From PALSA-1316 sp964499365 (lineage in GTDB: Bacteria; Nitrospirota; Thermodesulfovibrionia; Thermodesulfovibrionales; UBA6898): 64,000 nucleotides of DNA. The stretch spans positions 1-64,000 of the forward strand of contig CAZCKU010000012.1 of NCBI GenBank assembly GCA_964499365.1, given 5' to 3'. The translations under genes and the position numbers were made by a program. The notes beneath the pieces were generated by a model that was not told the DNA's origin, did not search any database, and was given only the letters and a program-made list of their open reading frames with translations. The first letter of the stretch is position 1; every line of letters starts with the position of its first letter. Below are positions 32,962 through 41,281 of this stretch, piece by piece.

Positions 32962-34239
32962 ATGGCGCCGGGAAGGGCACGGAATATAGACGCAGGGCAG
33001 ACCGTCACCCTCCTGCATGCGCTCCACCAGGGCGATGAGCAGGTGATCGCGCAACTACGGGCGGTCACCGAAGACCGGTGGAACCACATCCTGTCTCAGC
33101 TGACTCTGGCCGGTCTGGCCCCTCTGTTTTACAGCCGGCTGGCAAACAGGCACCTTGCCCTCGATCTTCCGGCCCGCGTCCTTGAAGCTCTGCGGAATGA
33201 ATACTTGCTGCACAGCGCACGGAATATGGTCATCTTCAGTGATCTGAGCAGTCTCCTCGAAGCGCTGCGGCCCAGGGGGATCGCCGCGGTCGTTCTCAAA
33301 GGTTGCTGCCTCGCCGAGGGGGTATACGGTGATATCGCTCTCAGGCCGATGCGGGATATTGATATCCTCGTCCGGCGGAAGGACCTGGAAGAGGTGCAGC
33401 AGGTCGTGATAAATATGGGCTATGGTCCAACCGAACGCCCTGCGATCAGAGAGCAGTGCCTGAGGCACCATCACCTGATACCCTTTACCCGGCAGGGAGG
33501 TCCGCCGATTGAGGTCCACTGGAGTCTGACGCCTGCCGGATGCCGGTTCCCGATTACGATGGAGGATCTTGAGGAAAAGACTGTCGGGATCAATATCAAC
33601 GGGTCCCCAGCTCTCATGCTGGGTCCCGGGGACCTTCTCGTCCATCTCTGTCTTCATATCTGCACCAATCACCGTTTCAACCTGCTGGAGCTGCGGAGCA
33701 TCGGTGATATAGCCGAGGTGCTCCGTCATTACTGGGATGAAATCGACTGGAAGTCTCTCGGATCACGCACACGGCGTTTTGGGGTCGGGAAATATGTCTA
33801 CAGCACGCTGCTGGTTGTCGAAAAGCTGTTTGGCACGCCACTGCCGCCCGGAGCACTGGCTCAACTCGACCATGACGGGAACGACACGGAGATAGCGGAG
33901 ATCATCGCGGGATATCTTCTGGACCGCAGAGCGATTCCATTGCCTGATCTGTTCGGACCGATGAGCAGAAATACAAACCGCTTCCAGACGCTCGGGGCCT
34001 TCTTTCGTGCGCTTTTTCCCCGATATGCCTACCTCTCCCGGAAATACGGGTATGCGCCCGGCTTAGCCCCGTCAAGGTTCCACCTCTATCTGCGCCACTG
34101 GACCGAAGCGTTCATCAGGGGAGGTTATCTCCTTGCACATCTGCTCGTAAGAAGCAATAAGGCCCGGGCAACCGTCAGCCGGAGAAGACGGGAGGTCCTC
34201 ATTGATCAGTGGCTGCGCTCTGGTAACGCTTCGCGGTGA
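32962..34239 (+). CDS. Nucleotidyltransferase-family protein (PF14907 type)
   Basis: 425 residues from the ATG at 32962, four bases after the peptide stop. Longer in-frame starts run inside the peptide gene and are rejected. The nucleotidyltransferase core has AAVVLKGCCLAEGVYGDI and RPMRDIDILVRR, with D132 and D134 as likely metal ligands, then GPPIEVHWSLTP and DLLVHLCLHICTNHRFN. The C-terminal half is helical, ending in a basic tail. Such enzymes are recurrent in lasso-peptide and related clusters, and a few have been shown to alter peptides. Here it would act on the peptide or on a carrier. Confidence 0.82.
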   Translation: MAPGRARNIDAGQTVTLLHALHQGDEQVIAQLRAVTEDRWNHILSQLTLAGLAPLFYSRLANRHLALDLPARVLEALRNEYLLHSARNMVIFSDLSSLLEALRPRGIAAVVLKGCCLAEGVYGDIALRPMRDIDILVRRKDLEEVQQVVINMGYGPTERPAIREQCLRHHHLIPFTRQGGPPIEVHWSLTPAGCRFPITMEDLEEKTVGININGSPALMLGPGDLLVHLCLHICTNHRFNLLELRSIGDIAEVLRHYWDEIDWKSLGSRTRRFGVGKYVYSTLLVVEKLFGTPLPPGALAQLDHDGNDTEIAEIIAGYLLDRRAIPLPDLFGPMSRNTNRFQTLGAFFRALFPRYAYLSRKYGYAPGLAPSRFHLYLRHWTEAFIRGGYLLAHLLVRSNKARATVSRRRREVLIDQWLRSGNASR

Positions 34240-34478
34240 GGGTTAACGGGAGTTTAAGGAACTTCTATGGTCTGTGTACTTGTGTCGGAGCGCTGGTACG
34301 GTGCGCTCAGCCTGCAGCGGAAATATTTGAGAAACGTTCCTGTCGATTTCTGACAGGTAAGATGCCCTGAAACCCCGCGTGATGAGGGAAGGACGGGACA
34401 CCCTTAACCGTGGTGAGCGAATTTCCCGTGCAATAAGAAATGTCGGGTGGTCCCTGCGAATCAATCCCCGGGGTGACC

Positions 34479-35069
34479 CTACAGCTCCCGCCTGCCTTCG
34501 AGGGCCCGGCCGAGGGTCACTTCGTCGGCAAACTCGATGTCGCTGCCCATCGGCAGGCCGTAGGCGATGCGGGTCACCCTGACGCCGGTCGGGACCAGCG
34601 TCTCCCGGATATACTGGGCGGTGATCTCTCCCTTGGTATTGGGGTTTGTCGCCAGGATCACCTCGTTCACCCCGCCGACCCTGACGCGTTCGACCAGTTC
34701 AGCTATCTTAAGCTTGTCAGGGGTTATGCCGTCGATCGGCGACAGTGCCCCCAGCAGGACGTGGTAGAGGCAGTTCATGCCCTTGACCCGCTCGATCACC
34801 AGTATGTTGCTCGGTTCCTCGACCACGCAGATCCTGCTGCGGTCGCGGGAAGGGTCGCTGCAGATGTTGCAGGTTTCCTCTTCGGTGATATTGAAGCAGC
34901 GGTTGCAGAACCTGGCCTTCTCCTTCACCCGTTCAATCGCCTTTGCGATTGACAGCGCCTCTCCCTCGGGCATCGAGAGGATAAAAAAGGCGAGCCTCTG
35001 GGCGGTCTTTCTGCCGATGCCGGGCAGGCGGGTGAGTTCGCTGATCAGGTCGTCAATAATACCGTGCAT
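34479..35069 (-). CDS. recR: Recombination mediator RecR
   Basis: 196 residues. Helix-hairpin-helix LTRLPGIGRKTAQRLAFFIL, zinc finger CNRCFNITEEETCNIC (four cysteines), Toprim domain ICVVEEPSNILVIERVKG, YHVLLGALSPIDGI and VILATNPNTKGEITAQYI. It loads RecA at gaps together with RecF/RecO. It lies 11 bases downstream of ybaB in the common dnaX-ybaB-recR order. The 239 bases between it and the convergent nucleotidyltransferase gene hold nothing I can support. Confidence 0.97.
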   Translation of the reverse strand: MHGIIDDLISELTRLPGIGRKTAQRLAFFILSMPEGEALSIAKAIERVKEKARFCNRCFNITEEETCNICSDPSRDRSRICVVEEPSNILVIERVKGMNCLYHVLLGALSPIDGITPDKLKIAELVERVRVGGVNEVILATNPNTKGEITAQYIRETLVPTGVRVTRIAYGLPMGSDIEFADEVTLGRALEGRREL

Positions 35070-35080
35070 GGTTCCTTCTT

Positions 35081-35422
35081 CTATCTCCCGAACATATTGC
35101 CGAGTCCGCCCATGCCGGGGAGTTGCAGTCCGCCGGTCAGCTTGGACATATCCTCGTTCACCATCTCCTGCGCCCTGCGGATCGCCTCGTTAGCAGCGGC
35201 GAGTATGAGGTCCTGGAGCATATCGACGTCGTCGGGGTTAACCACGTCGCGTTCTATCTTTATCGAGACGAGTTCCCCGGCCCCGCTTGCAACGACCGTG
35301 ATCATGCCTCCCCCGGCAGTCGCCTCGGCGGTCTTCTTCTTCGCTTCCTCCTGCGTCTTCTGCATCTCCTCCTGCAGCTTCTGAGCCTGCCTCATCAAGT
35401 CCCCAAGCATTTTTTTAGACAT
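35081..35422 (-). CDS. ybaB: YbaB/EbfC nucleoid-associated protein
   Basis: 113 residues. Typical features are LGDLMRQAQKLQEEMQKTQE, a beta sheet with GGMITVVASGAGELVSIKIE, and DVDMLQDLILAAANEAI. The C-terminus is Gly-rich (LQLPGMGGLGNMFGR). It binds DNA as a dimer. It overlaps the dnaX 3' end by eight bases. Confidence 0.95.
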   Translation of the reverse strand: MSKKMLGDLMRQAQKLQEEMQKTQEEAKKKTAEATAGGGMITVVASGAGELVSIKIERDVVNPDDVDMLQDLILAAANEAIRRAQEMVNEDMSKLTGGLQLPGMGGLGNMFGR

Positions 35423-37247
35423 GGTCTCCTCCGTGTGCTGATTTATTTTTTGCAGTATCTATCGCGGTCACATCGACGATCCGCCCTTCAAAAAGTTCAA
35501 GGGCCTCTTTGATAAGCGGCTCTCCCATCACCTTCTCTTTCAGGTCGCTCTTCTTTTTGGCGGCTTTTTTCGGGGCTGTCCCGAGTTTCACCTTGAGCCG
35601 TGCTCCGTAGAGTTCAGTCAGGATCTTTTCGATCTCCTTCATGCTTTCCCTGAGCGAATCCTCAAAAACAGCCTGACCCCCGTTCAGGGTCAGCAGCAGG
35701 TCGTGGTCCTTCAGTTCGTAGTGGATCTGGGAGAGTTTCGAGGCAAGGGGGGGAGCCAGCCGGGTGAGCAGATGTTCCCATGCCTTGCCTATGTCCCCTG
35801 CACCTTCGGTGGGTGCGGCTGCGGTTGCGGCCGCTGTCGGCAGTTCATCCTCCGCGTCAGTTGCTGTCTCAGATCCGGTTTCGGGAGCGTCACTCGGTAA
35901 AGCCACCTCAGCGCCTTCCTCCAGGGGAGCAGCCAGTACGGTTTCCCCGCCTGCGATGGGAGGGGCCGAGGGGGTGGGTGAGACTGAGGGCGCGGGTGCA
36001 TTCAATGGGGAGGCTGATGCTGATTTCAGGGATGACCGCACTGGTTTGTCAGGTGTCTGCTCAGGGGCTTTTCCGGCGCCCCCTATTTCAGTCTGGGATA
36101 TCGGCTGACCCGGAATATTCATTCTTCCCAGTCTTTCGATCACGTCCCTGACCGGCTTCATGCTGCTCAGAAAACTCGCCTTTATAAGAGACATTTCGAG
36201 GGCAACCCGCGGCGAGGAGGCGTAGCGGACGTCTGATTCCGCCTTCATGATCTCGGAGAGCATCAGGGCCATCTGGTCTTCCCCTGCTGTTGCGGTTATC
36301 TCCCTGACCGTCACCATTTCGTCCTCACTGAGGTCGAGTGCATCCTCGGGCCTCTTCATGACGCTGGCGACCAGCAGGTCCCTGAAAAACTGAACCAGCT
36401 CCCGGGTGAAGGTCCGTATATCGGTGCCCTGCTCGGTCAGGCTGTTGACCGTGTCGAGCAGCGCTGCACGGTCTCCGGCAAGGAGGGCCTTCGCGGTCTT
36501 TGCGAGCAGTCCGAAATCAGTGACGCCCAGGAGGTTTTTGACGTCCTCCTCGGTGATCTCGGCGGTGAAGGACGATATCTGGTCCAGGATCGTCAGGGAG
36601 TCACGCATGCTTCCGTCTGCGGCCCGTGCAACCAGTCCGAGGGCTGCCGGTGCGATGTTGATACCCTCCGCGTCAGCTATATGCTGCAGCCGGGCCCTGA
36701 TCTCGCTCGTTGCGATACGCCTGAACGGCATATGCTGGCAGCGGGAGAGCACGGTTGCGGGGATCTTCTTCATCTCGGTGGTCGCCAGGACAAAAATGAC
36801 ATGCGGCGGCGGTTCCTCCAGCGTCTTCAGAAGGGCATTGAAGGCCGAGCCGGAGAGCATATGGACCTCGTCGATGATGTAGACCTTATACCTGCCCGAT
36901 GAGGGCGCATATTTCACCCGTTCCCGGAGGTCGCGGATGTCGTCGACGCTGTTGTTCGAGGCACCGTCGATTTCGATGACATCGACCGAGGAGCCGTCTG
37001 CGATGGATGCGCAGGAACTGCAGCTGCCGCACGGCAAGGGGGTGGGTCCTTCCTTGCAGTTCAGGGCCTTGGCGAGAATTCGCGCGGACGATGTCTTTCC
37101 AACGCCGCGCGGCCCGGAGAAGATATAGGCGTGGGCTATCTTTCCCTGGGTAATGGCATTGGTAAGGATGCGCATGATCGGCCCCTGACCAACCAGGTCT
37201 TCAAAGCCTTTTGGCCGCCATTTTCTCGCTAATACAAGGTAACTCAT
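35415..37247 (-). CDS. dnaX: DNA polymerase III subunits gamma/tau
   Basis: 610 residues. It begins YLVLARKWRPKGFEDLVGQ, with the P-loop GPRGVGKT at 45-52, the zinc site C64, C73, C76, C79, the DEVHMLS box and EEPPPHVIFVLATTE with sensor 1. Domain III is followed by a long Pro/Ala/Glu-rich linker (about 385-490) and a C-terminal tau-like domain (about 490-600). It is the clamp-loader ATPase and organises the replisome. No convincing programmed-frameshift site is seen after domain III, so probably only the long form is made. Confidence 0.95.
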   Translation of the reverse strand: MSYLVLARKWRPKGFEDLVGQGPIMRILTNAITQGKIAHAYIFSGPRGVGKTSSARILAKALNCKEGPTPLPCGSCSSCASIADGSSVDVIEIDGASNNSVDDIRDLRERVKYAPSSGRYKVYIIDEVHMLSGSAFNALLKTLEEPPPHVIFVLATTEMKKIPATVLSRCQHMPFRRIATSEIRARLQHIADAEGINIAPAALGLVARAADGSMRDSLTILDQISSFTAEITEEDVKNLLGVTDFGLLAKTAKALLAGDRAALLDTVNSLTEQGTDIRTFTRELVQFFRDLLVASVMKRPEDALDLSEDEMVTVREITATAGEDQMALMLSEIMKAESDVRYASSPRVALEMSLIKASFLSSMKPVRDVIERLGRMNIPGQPISQTEIGGAGKAPEQTPDKPVRSSLKSASASPLNAPAPSVSPTPSAPPIAGGETVLAAPLEEGAEVALPSDAPETGSETATDAEDELPTAAATAAAPTEGAGDIGKAWEHLLTRLAPPLASKLSQIHYELKDHDLLLTLNGGQAVFEDSLRESMKEIEKILTELYGARLKVKLGTAPKKAAKKKSDLKEKVMGEPLIKEALELFEGRIVDVTAIDTAKNKSAHGGDHV

Positions 37248-37278
37248 AATCTGGAATTGTCGTTGCGTTTGCCTTTTT

Positions 37279-37389
37279 GCAGCCCGCGGGCGACTTGCTG
37301 CGGCACACAGGAGAAATGCTTATCGCTGCTTCCTTCCGGACCTGACGAGATTCACACACGCCTGTTGCGCAGGGCCGCCCGCAGACTGC
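37279..37389 (-). ncRNA. ffs: Signal recognition particle RNA, small bacterial type
   Basis: The minus strand carries the universal SRP core GTCAGGTCCGGAAGGAAGCA followed by GC, the Ffh-binding apical hairpin. The ends pair: TGCGGGCGGC near 37376-37386 with GTCGCCCGCGG near 37283-37293, and inner GTGTGTG-type segments complete the rod. Length is about 111 nt. It directly precedes dnaX, a frequent bacterial arrangement. Exact ends are estimated from pairing. Confidence 0.93.
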
Positions 37390-37540
37390 AAAAAAACAGT
37401 GAATAACAGAAATCCGGCCTTACTCACCTGAAAGTTTGCAAAGATTATTCTAGCATATTCAGGACTGCTTTTGGACCGACGGTGACCGGATTTCGTCGGG
37501 GTAGCGTCAGGACAGGATGATTGTAGTAACATATATCTAT

Positions 37541-38947
37541 ATGCGTGTGATACTCTGCTCCTGTCTCCTGCTGCTGGTGATCTCCGGCTGCGCCCGGAAT
37601 ATCAGGGAACCGTCTCATGCAGGGACATTCTATCCTGCTGACCCCGATGAACTGGCGGCAACGGTCAGCCGGATGCTCGCCGACGCGGGTCCGGTGAGGG
37701 AAGTGGGCCTGCCGGTCGCCCTTATCGCCCCCCATGCCGGCCTCCGGTATTCAGGACAGACCGCGGCAAAGGCGATAAAGCACCTGGCGGGCAGGCAGGT
37801 CCATACGGTGATCATTATCGGTGCCAGCCACTACCAGGCCTTTCAGGGTGCCGCGGTCTATGAACGGGGAGGGATGCGGACCCCCCTGGGTACGCTGAAG
37901 ATCAATGAACAGATCGCCCGGGCGCTTCTGGATGTGAAGACCGGGATCATCCCGAAACCGGAATATTTTCAGAAGGAGCATGTGTTCGAGTCTCTGCTGC
38001 CCCTTATCCAGGGAGTTGACAGCAGGATAATGATCGTGCCGGTGCTGACAGGGACCCTTTCGGACGACGCCTTCGACAGGCTGGTAAAGACCGTGGCCGG
38101 GATCATGAGAAATGATGACAGGGTGATGCTGCTGGCCAGCGCCGACCTGTCGCATTATCGCGATTATGACACGGCGGTGTCCATGGACGGGAAGCTTATC
38201 GATGCCGTCAGGAGGATGTCGGCCGCGGATGTCGAGAGGGCCCTCGCAAGCGGGGAGTCCGGAACCTGCGGCAGGGCCCCGGTCCTTCTGGCCATGACAA
38301 TTGCCGAGAGGCTCGGGGCAGGTATCGGGCAGGTCTATGAATATAAAAACACCGGGGATGTTACCGGCGACCGGAAGAGCGTCGTCGGCTATGTGGCAGC
38401 CGGTCTCTACCGGAAGAGCCTTACCGGACAGGAAAAAACGCAGTTGCTTGCCCTGGCCAGAAAAACGGTTGAGGACTATGTAGCCAATGGCAGTACAGAC
38501 GATCCGGGGATAGCCGAGCCCGGGATGAACACCTACGGGACGACATTTGTGACGCTCACCCGCGACGGGGTCCTCAGGGGATGCATCGGGAACGTCAGGA
38601 ACCCGATGCCCCTGTATAAGTCGGTGATCATGAATGCGGTTGCCGCAAGTTCAAAGGACCACCGTTTTGACCCCGTAACAAAGGAGGAACTCAGGGACCT
38701 GCGGGTCGAGGTGTCTGTTCTTTCTCTCTTCGAGCCGGTCGGCGAAATCGACGAAATCCGTATCGGACGGGATGGCCTCTATCTGGTGAAGGGGAACCAC
38801 TCGGCCATTCTGCTCCCCCAGGTCGCTGATGAAGGGGGATGGGATATTGATACGTTTCTCGAAAAACTGTCGGTCAAGGCCGGGCTCCGGCCGCATGAAT
38901 GGGCTGATGCCCAGCTCTTCAGGTTTACGGCAGAAGTGATCAGATAG
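37541..38947 (+). CDS. Lipoprotein Memo-AMMECR1 fusion (AmmeMemoRadiSam proteins B and A)
   Basis: 468 residues from the ATG at 37541, which gives a lipoprotein signal: MRVILCSCLLLLVISG with lipobox cysteine C17. The Memo domain (about 20-290) has SHAGTFYPADPDELA, LIAPHAGLRYSGQTA, IIIGASHYQAF, and SADLSHYRDYDTA. The AMMECR1 domain (about 300-468) has GTFVTL-type and RGCIGNVRNPMPLY, HRFDPVTKEELRDLRVEVS, and ILLPQVADEGGWDIDTFLE. Memo and AMMECR1 are usually cytoplasmic and accompanied by a radical SAM protein (AmrS), which is absent here. The membrane anchor is unusual. The biochemical role of the system is unclear. Confidence 0.88.
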   Translation: MRVILCSCLLLLVISGCARNIREPSHAGTFYPADPDELAATVSRMLADAGPVREVGLPVALIAPHAGLRYSGQTAAKAIKHLAGRQVHTVIIIGASHYQAFQGAAVYERGGMRTPLGTLKINEQIARALLDVKTGIIPKPEYFQKEHVFESLLPLIQGVDSRIMIVPVLTGTLSDDAFDRLVKTVAGIMRNDDRVMLLASADLSHYRDYDTAVSMDGKLIDAVRRMSAADVERALASGESGTCGRAPVLLAMTIAERLGAGIGQVYEYKNTGDVTGDRKSVVGYVAAGLYRKSLTGQEKTQLLALARKTVEDYVANGSTDDPGIAEPGMNTYGTTFVTLTRDGVLRGCIGNVRNPMPLYKSVIMNAVAASSKDHRFDPVTKEELRDLRVEVSVLSLFEPVGEIDEIRIGRDGLYLVKGNHSAILLPQVADEGGWDIDTFLEKLSVKAGLRPHEWADAQLFRFTAEVIR

Positions 38948-39099
38948 GGTCCTGGTAACCGTTTCTCCAGTCTCAACCCCGCAGCGCTGCCCTGTTAAAA
39001 AAATGCCTCCAGAGAGTTGTGCCTGTCCCCTTATTGCGGTACGATGAACGAAAAAGACCTGCAGGGAGGCATGGGTATTGAGGCCTGCTGCGGAAAGGA

Positions 39100-40473
39100 G
39101 TGACGGTTTCTGTGGACCGCGGAGACACCAATACCTGGAGGCCGCTTTCCGATGACGACTATACGCCGCTCATCCGGCCTCACCCGGCAGATGCCAGGAT
39201 CCGGAATGGCCGTTTCCTCGGCGCAGCAATAGATCTCGGGACGTCACAGATACGCATCTCGCTTTGGGACAGGGAAACGGGGGATCGCCTTGCCGGAATC
39301 TGCGGCCCCAATCCTCAGTCGGTCTTCGGTACGGATGTCTTGCGGCGACTGACCGCCGCTGCACGATCGGAAAAGCGGGCTCTCGAGATCAGCAGCCTGG
39401 CCGGCGAGGCTGTCGGCGGCGCGCTCAGGCACCTCTCGTCCAGGGGCTTTGGCGCGCTGCGGGATATCGGGCTGATAGTGATTGTCGGCAATACAGCCAT
39501 GCTCAGCCTCCTTTTTCGGAAGAATTATTCACTCCTGCTCCAACCCGAATACTGGACAAGGGACATTGATTGCAGACCTGACAGTATAGAGCAGTGGAAG
39601 ACAAACTGGGGGCTTGCTCCTGATACGGTCATCGATGTCGTTCAACCCCTTGGCGGGTTTGTCGGCTCAGACCTGCTTGCCGGTGTCCTAGCGGTAAGGC
39701 TGACCGGCAGGCAGGCAGACGGGCCGCCCGGGGCGCTCTTCCTCGACTTCGGCTCCAACTCTGAAATTGCCCTCTGGGATGGCTCTGTAATGTGGGTAAC
39801 GTCTGCCGCCGGGGGCCCGGCCTTTGAGGGCCAGGGCATAAGCTGCGGTGTGCAGGCAGGCCCCGGGGCGGTTTGCCGGATTTCACCCGGGTCATCTGAC
39901 CGTGACTTTGAGCTTGACGTGATCGGCGGCGGGGCACCCCGCGGCTTCTGCGGTTCGGGAGTCGTAGACGGCATTGCCTGCCTCCTCAGGCTCGGGGTTC
40001 TGAAAATCAACGGTAATTTCTCTCAGGGCGTTGGCAAAGAAGGCATTCCTTTTCTTCCGGGACGGCAGGATCTCGTTCTGAAGAAAAGGGATGTCGACGC
40101 GATGCAGCGCGCAAAGGCGGCCATTGGTGCAGCAATATCGTGCCTCGCGGGCAAGGCAGGCATGCGCAGGAGCGATCTTTATCGTGTCTGCATCGCAGGG
40201 GCATTTGGCAGGTATCTCAGCATTGCCAACGCCCGCAGCATAGGTCTCATCCCCGATATTCCCCCTGCTGCGATAGAACTCTGCGGCAATACTGCACTGG
40301 CAGGCTGTGAACTGCTGCTTTTTTCCGGGGACAGGGCCGAAGCGCTTGCATCCCTGAGAAGCAGGACGCGGCTCATCAACCTTGCCGGAGTGCCGGAGTT
40401 CGAGGACAGCTTTGTCGAAAACCTTTTTCTGCAGCCTATGCAAACACCGGACACAGTGGTAGACTTTGAATAG
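39100..40473 (+). CDS. RACo-like ASKHA ATPase, corrinoid protein reactivator without Fe-S domain
   Basis: 457 residues of the DUF4445/RACo group: GAAIDLGTSQIRISLWDRET, NPQSVFGTDVLRRL, LIVIVGNTAMLSLLF, PPGALFLDFGSNSEIALWDG, GGPAFEGQGISCG, GFCGSGVVDGI and the C-terminal CIAGAFGRYLSI. Family members use ATP to drive re-reduction of Co(II) corrinoid proteins. The normal N-terminal [2Fe-2S] domain is missing: only about 38 residues precede the ASKHA core. A separate ferredoxin must then serve as donor, or the protein has another role. A corrinoid protein and methyltransferase are encoded downstream. Confidence 0.85.
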   Translation: MTVSVDRGDTNTWRPLSDDDYTPLIRPHPADARIRNGRFLGAAIDLGTSQIRISLWDRETGDRLAGICGPNPQSVFGTDVLRRLTAAARSEKRALEISSLAGEAVGGALRHLSSRGFGALRDIGLIVIVGNTAMLSLLFRKNYSLLLQPEYWTRDIDCRPDSIEQWKTNWGLAPDTVIDVVQPLGGFVGSDLLAGVLAVRLTGRQADGPPGALFLDFGSNSEIALWDGSVMWVTSAAGGPAFEGQGISCGVQAGPGAVCRISPGSSDRDFELDVIGGGAPRGFCGSGVVDGIACLLRLGVLKINGNFSQGVGKEGIPFLPGRQDLVLKKRDVDAMQRAKAAIGAAISCLAGKAGMRRSDLYRVCIAGAFGRYLSIANARSIGLIPDIPPAAIELCGNTALAGCELLLFSGDRAEALASLRSRTRLINLAGVPEFEDSFVENLFLQPMQTPDTVVDFE

Positions 40474-40609
40474 AGGCGGGCATTTCCGCGGTCATTCATT
40501 GGGAATCCTGTCTTTTCAATGTTTTCCGGAGCCGCGGTGCCGGCCGTGAGATGACAACTGTCCGGTCGAAGCTTAAGACAATATGCACCCCAATAAAAGG
40601 GAGATTTCC

Positions 40610-41281
40610 ATGAACCGTTTGGAAGGCATTATGAAGGCGTATAACGAGGCGCTCTTTGACACCGACCGCGACAGGGCGCTCAGGCTTGTACACGAAGCAG
40701 TCGCTGCCGGCGTCACGCCGGAAGATATTGTTTTCAAGGTGGTACTGCCGGCAATGGAAGCCATGATCAAATCAATCAGTGAAGACTTTGACGCGAGTCT
40801 GGCCCAGCACTTCATGACCGCTCAGATCGCCACGGAGGTGACTGAGGAGATGATTCCGAAATTCAAGGTATTGCCGTCGGTGGCAGGGCATGTTGTCATC
40901 GGTACGGCTCAGGGTGATATGCACTCTCTCGGGAAAAGGATCGTTATTGGATGCCTGAAGGCGCGCATGATCGAGGTCACTGACCTTGGTGTGAATGTGC
41001 CCCCCGAGCGGTTTGTCGATGAGGCGGTGGCCCGCAGCGCCGGCGTGATCGCGATATCGGCGATGATGGTCCATACCGCCAGGGGGGAGAACGGTTGTTT
41101 GCGTGTCCGTCAGATTCTGAGGGAACGGGGACTTGAAGACAAAATCAGGATTGTGGTTGGGGGGGCGCCGTTCCATTTTGCCCACGACCTCTATAAGATG
41201 GTCGAGGCCGATGCATGGGCCGAAGACGGCGTGACGGCTGGCAGGGTTATTGAGGATCTTATCGGGGAGGGAAGGCAATGA
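40610..41281 (+). CDS. Corrinoid (cobalamin-binding) methyltransferase carrier protein
   Basis: 223 residues from the ATG at 40610 with AGGGAGA upstream. A start at 40583 would add nine residues and lacks a site. The N-terminal helical cap (about 1-90) precedes a Rossmann-like B12 domain with the DxHxxG ligand motif in GDMHSLGKRI, then VTDLGVNVPPERFVDEA and IVVGGAPFHFAHD. Such MtbC/MtaC-like proteins carry a methyl group on cobalt between two methyltransferases. It overlaps the following methyltransferase gene (ATGA-type) and follows the RACo-like activator. Confidence 0.92.
   Translation: MNRLEGIMKAYNEALFDTDRDRALRLVHEAVAAGVTPEDIVFKVVLPAMEAMIKSISEDFDASLAQHFMTAQIATEVTEEMIPKFKVLPSVAGHVVIGTAQGDMHSLGKRIVIGCLKARMIEVTDLGVNVPPERFVDEAVARSAGVIAISAMMVHTARGENGCLRVRQILRERGLEDKIRIVVGGAPFHFAHDLYKMVEADAWAEDGVTAGRVIEDLIGEGRQ

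Noticed and set aside
34243..34464. 73-codon minus-strand frame between the nucleotidyltransferase gene and recR
   Set aside because: No ribosome-binding site, no family resemblance and atypical composition; treated as non-coding.
35415..36200. Programmed frameshift site in dnaX for a short gamma form
   Set aside because: The A-rich runs occur only near the C-terminal end, far past domain III, and no slippery heptamer with a hairpin is placed to yield a gamma-length product.
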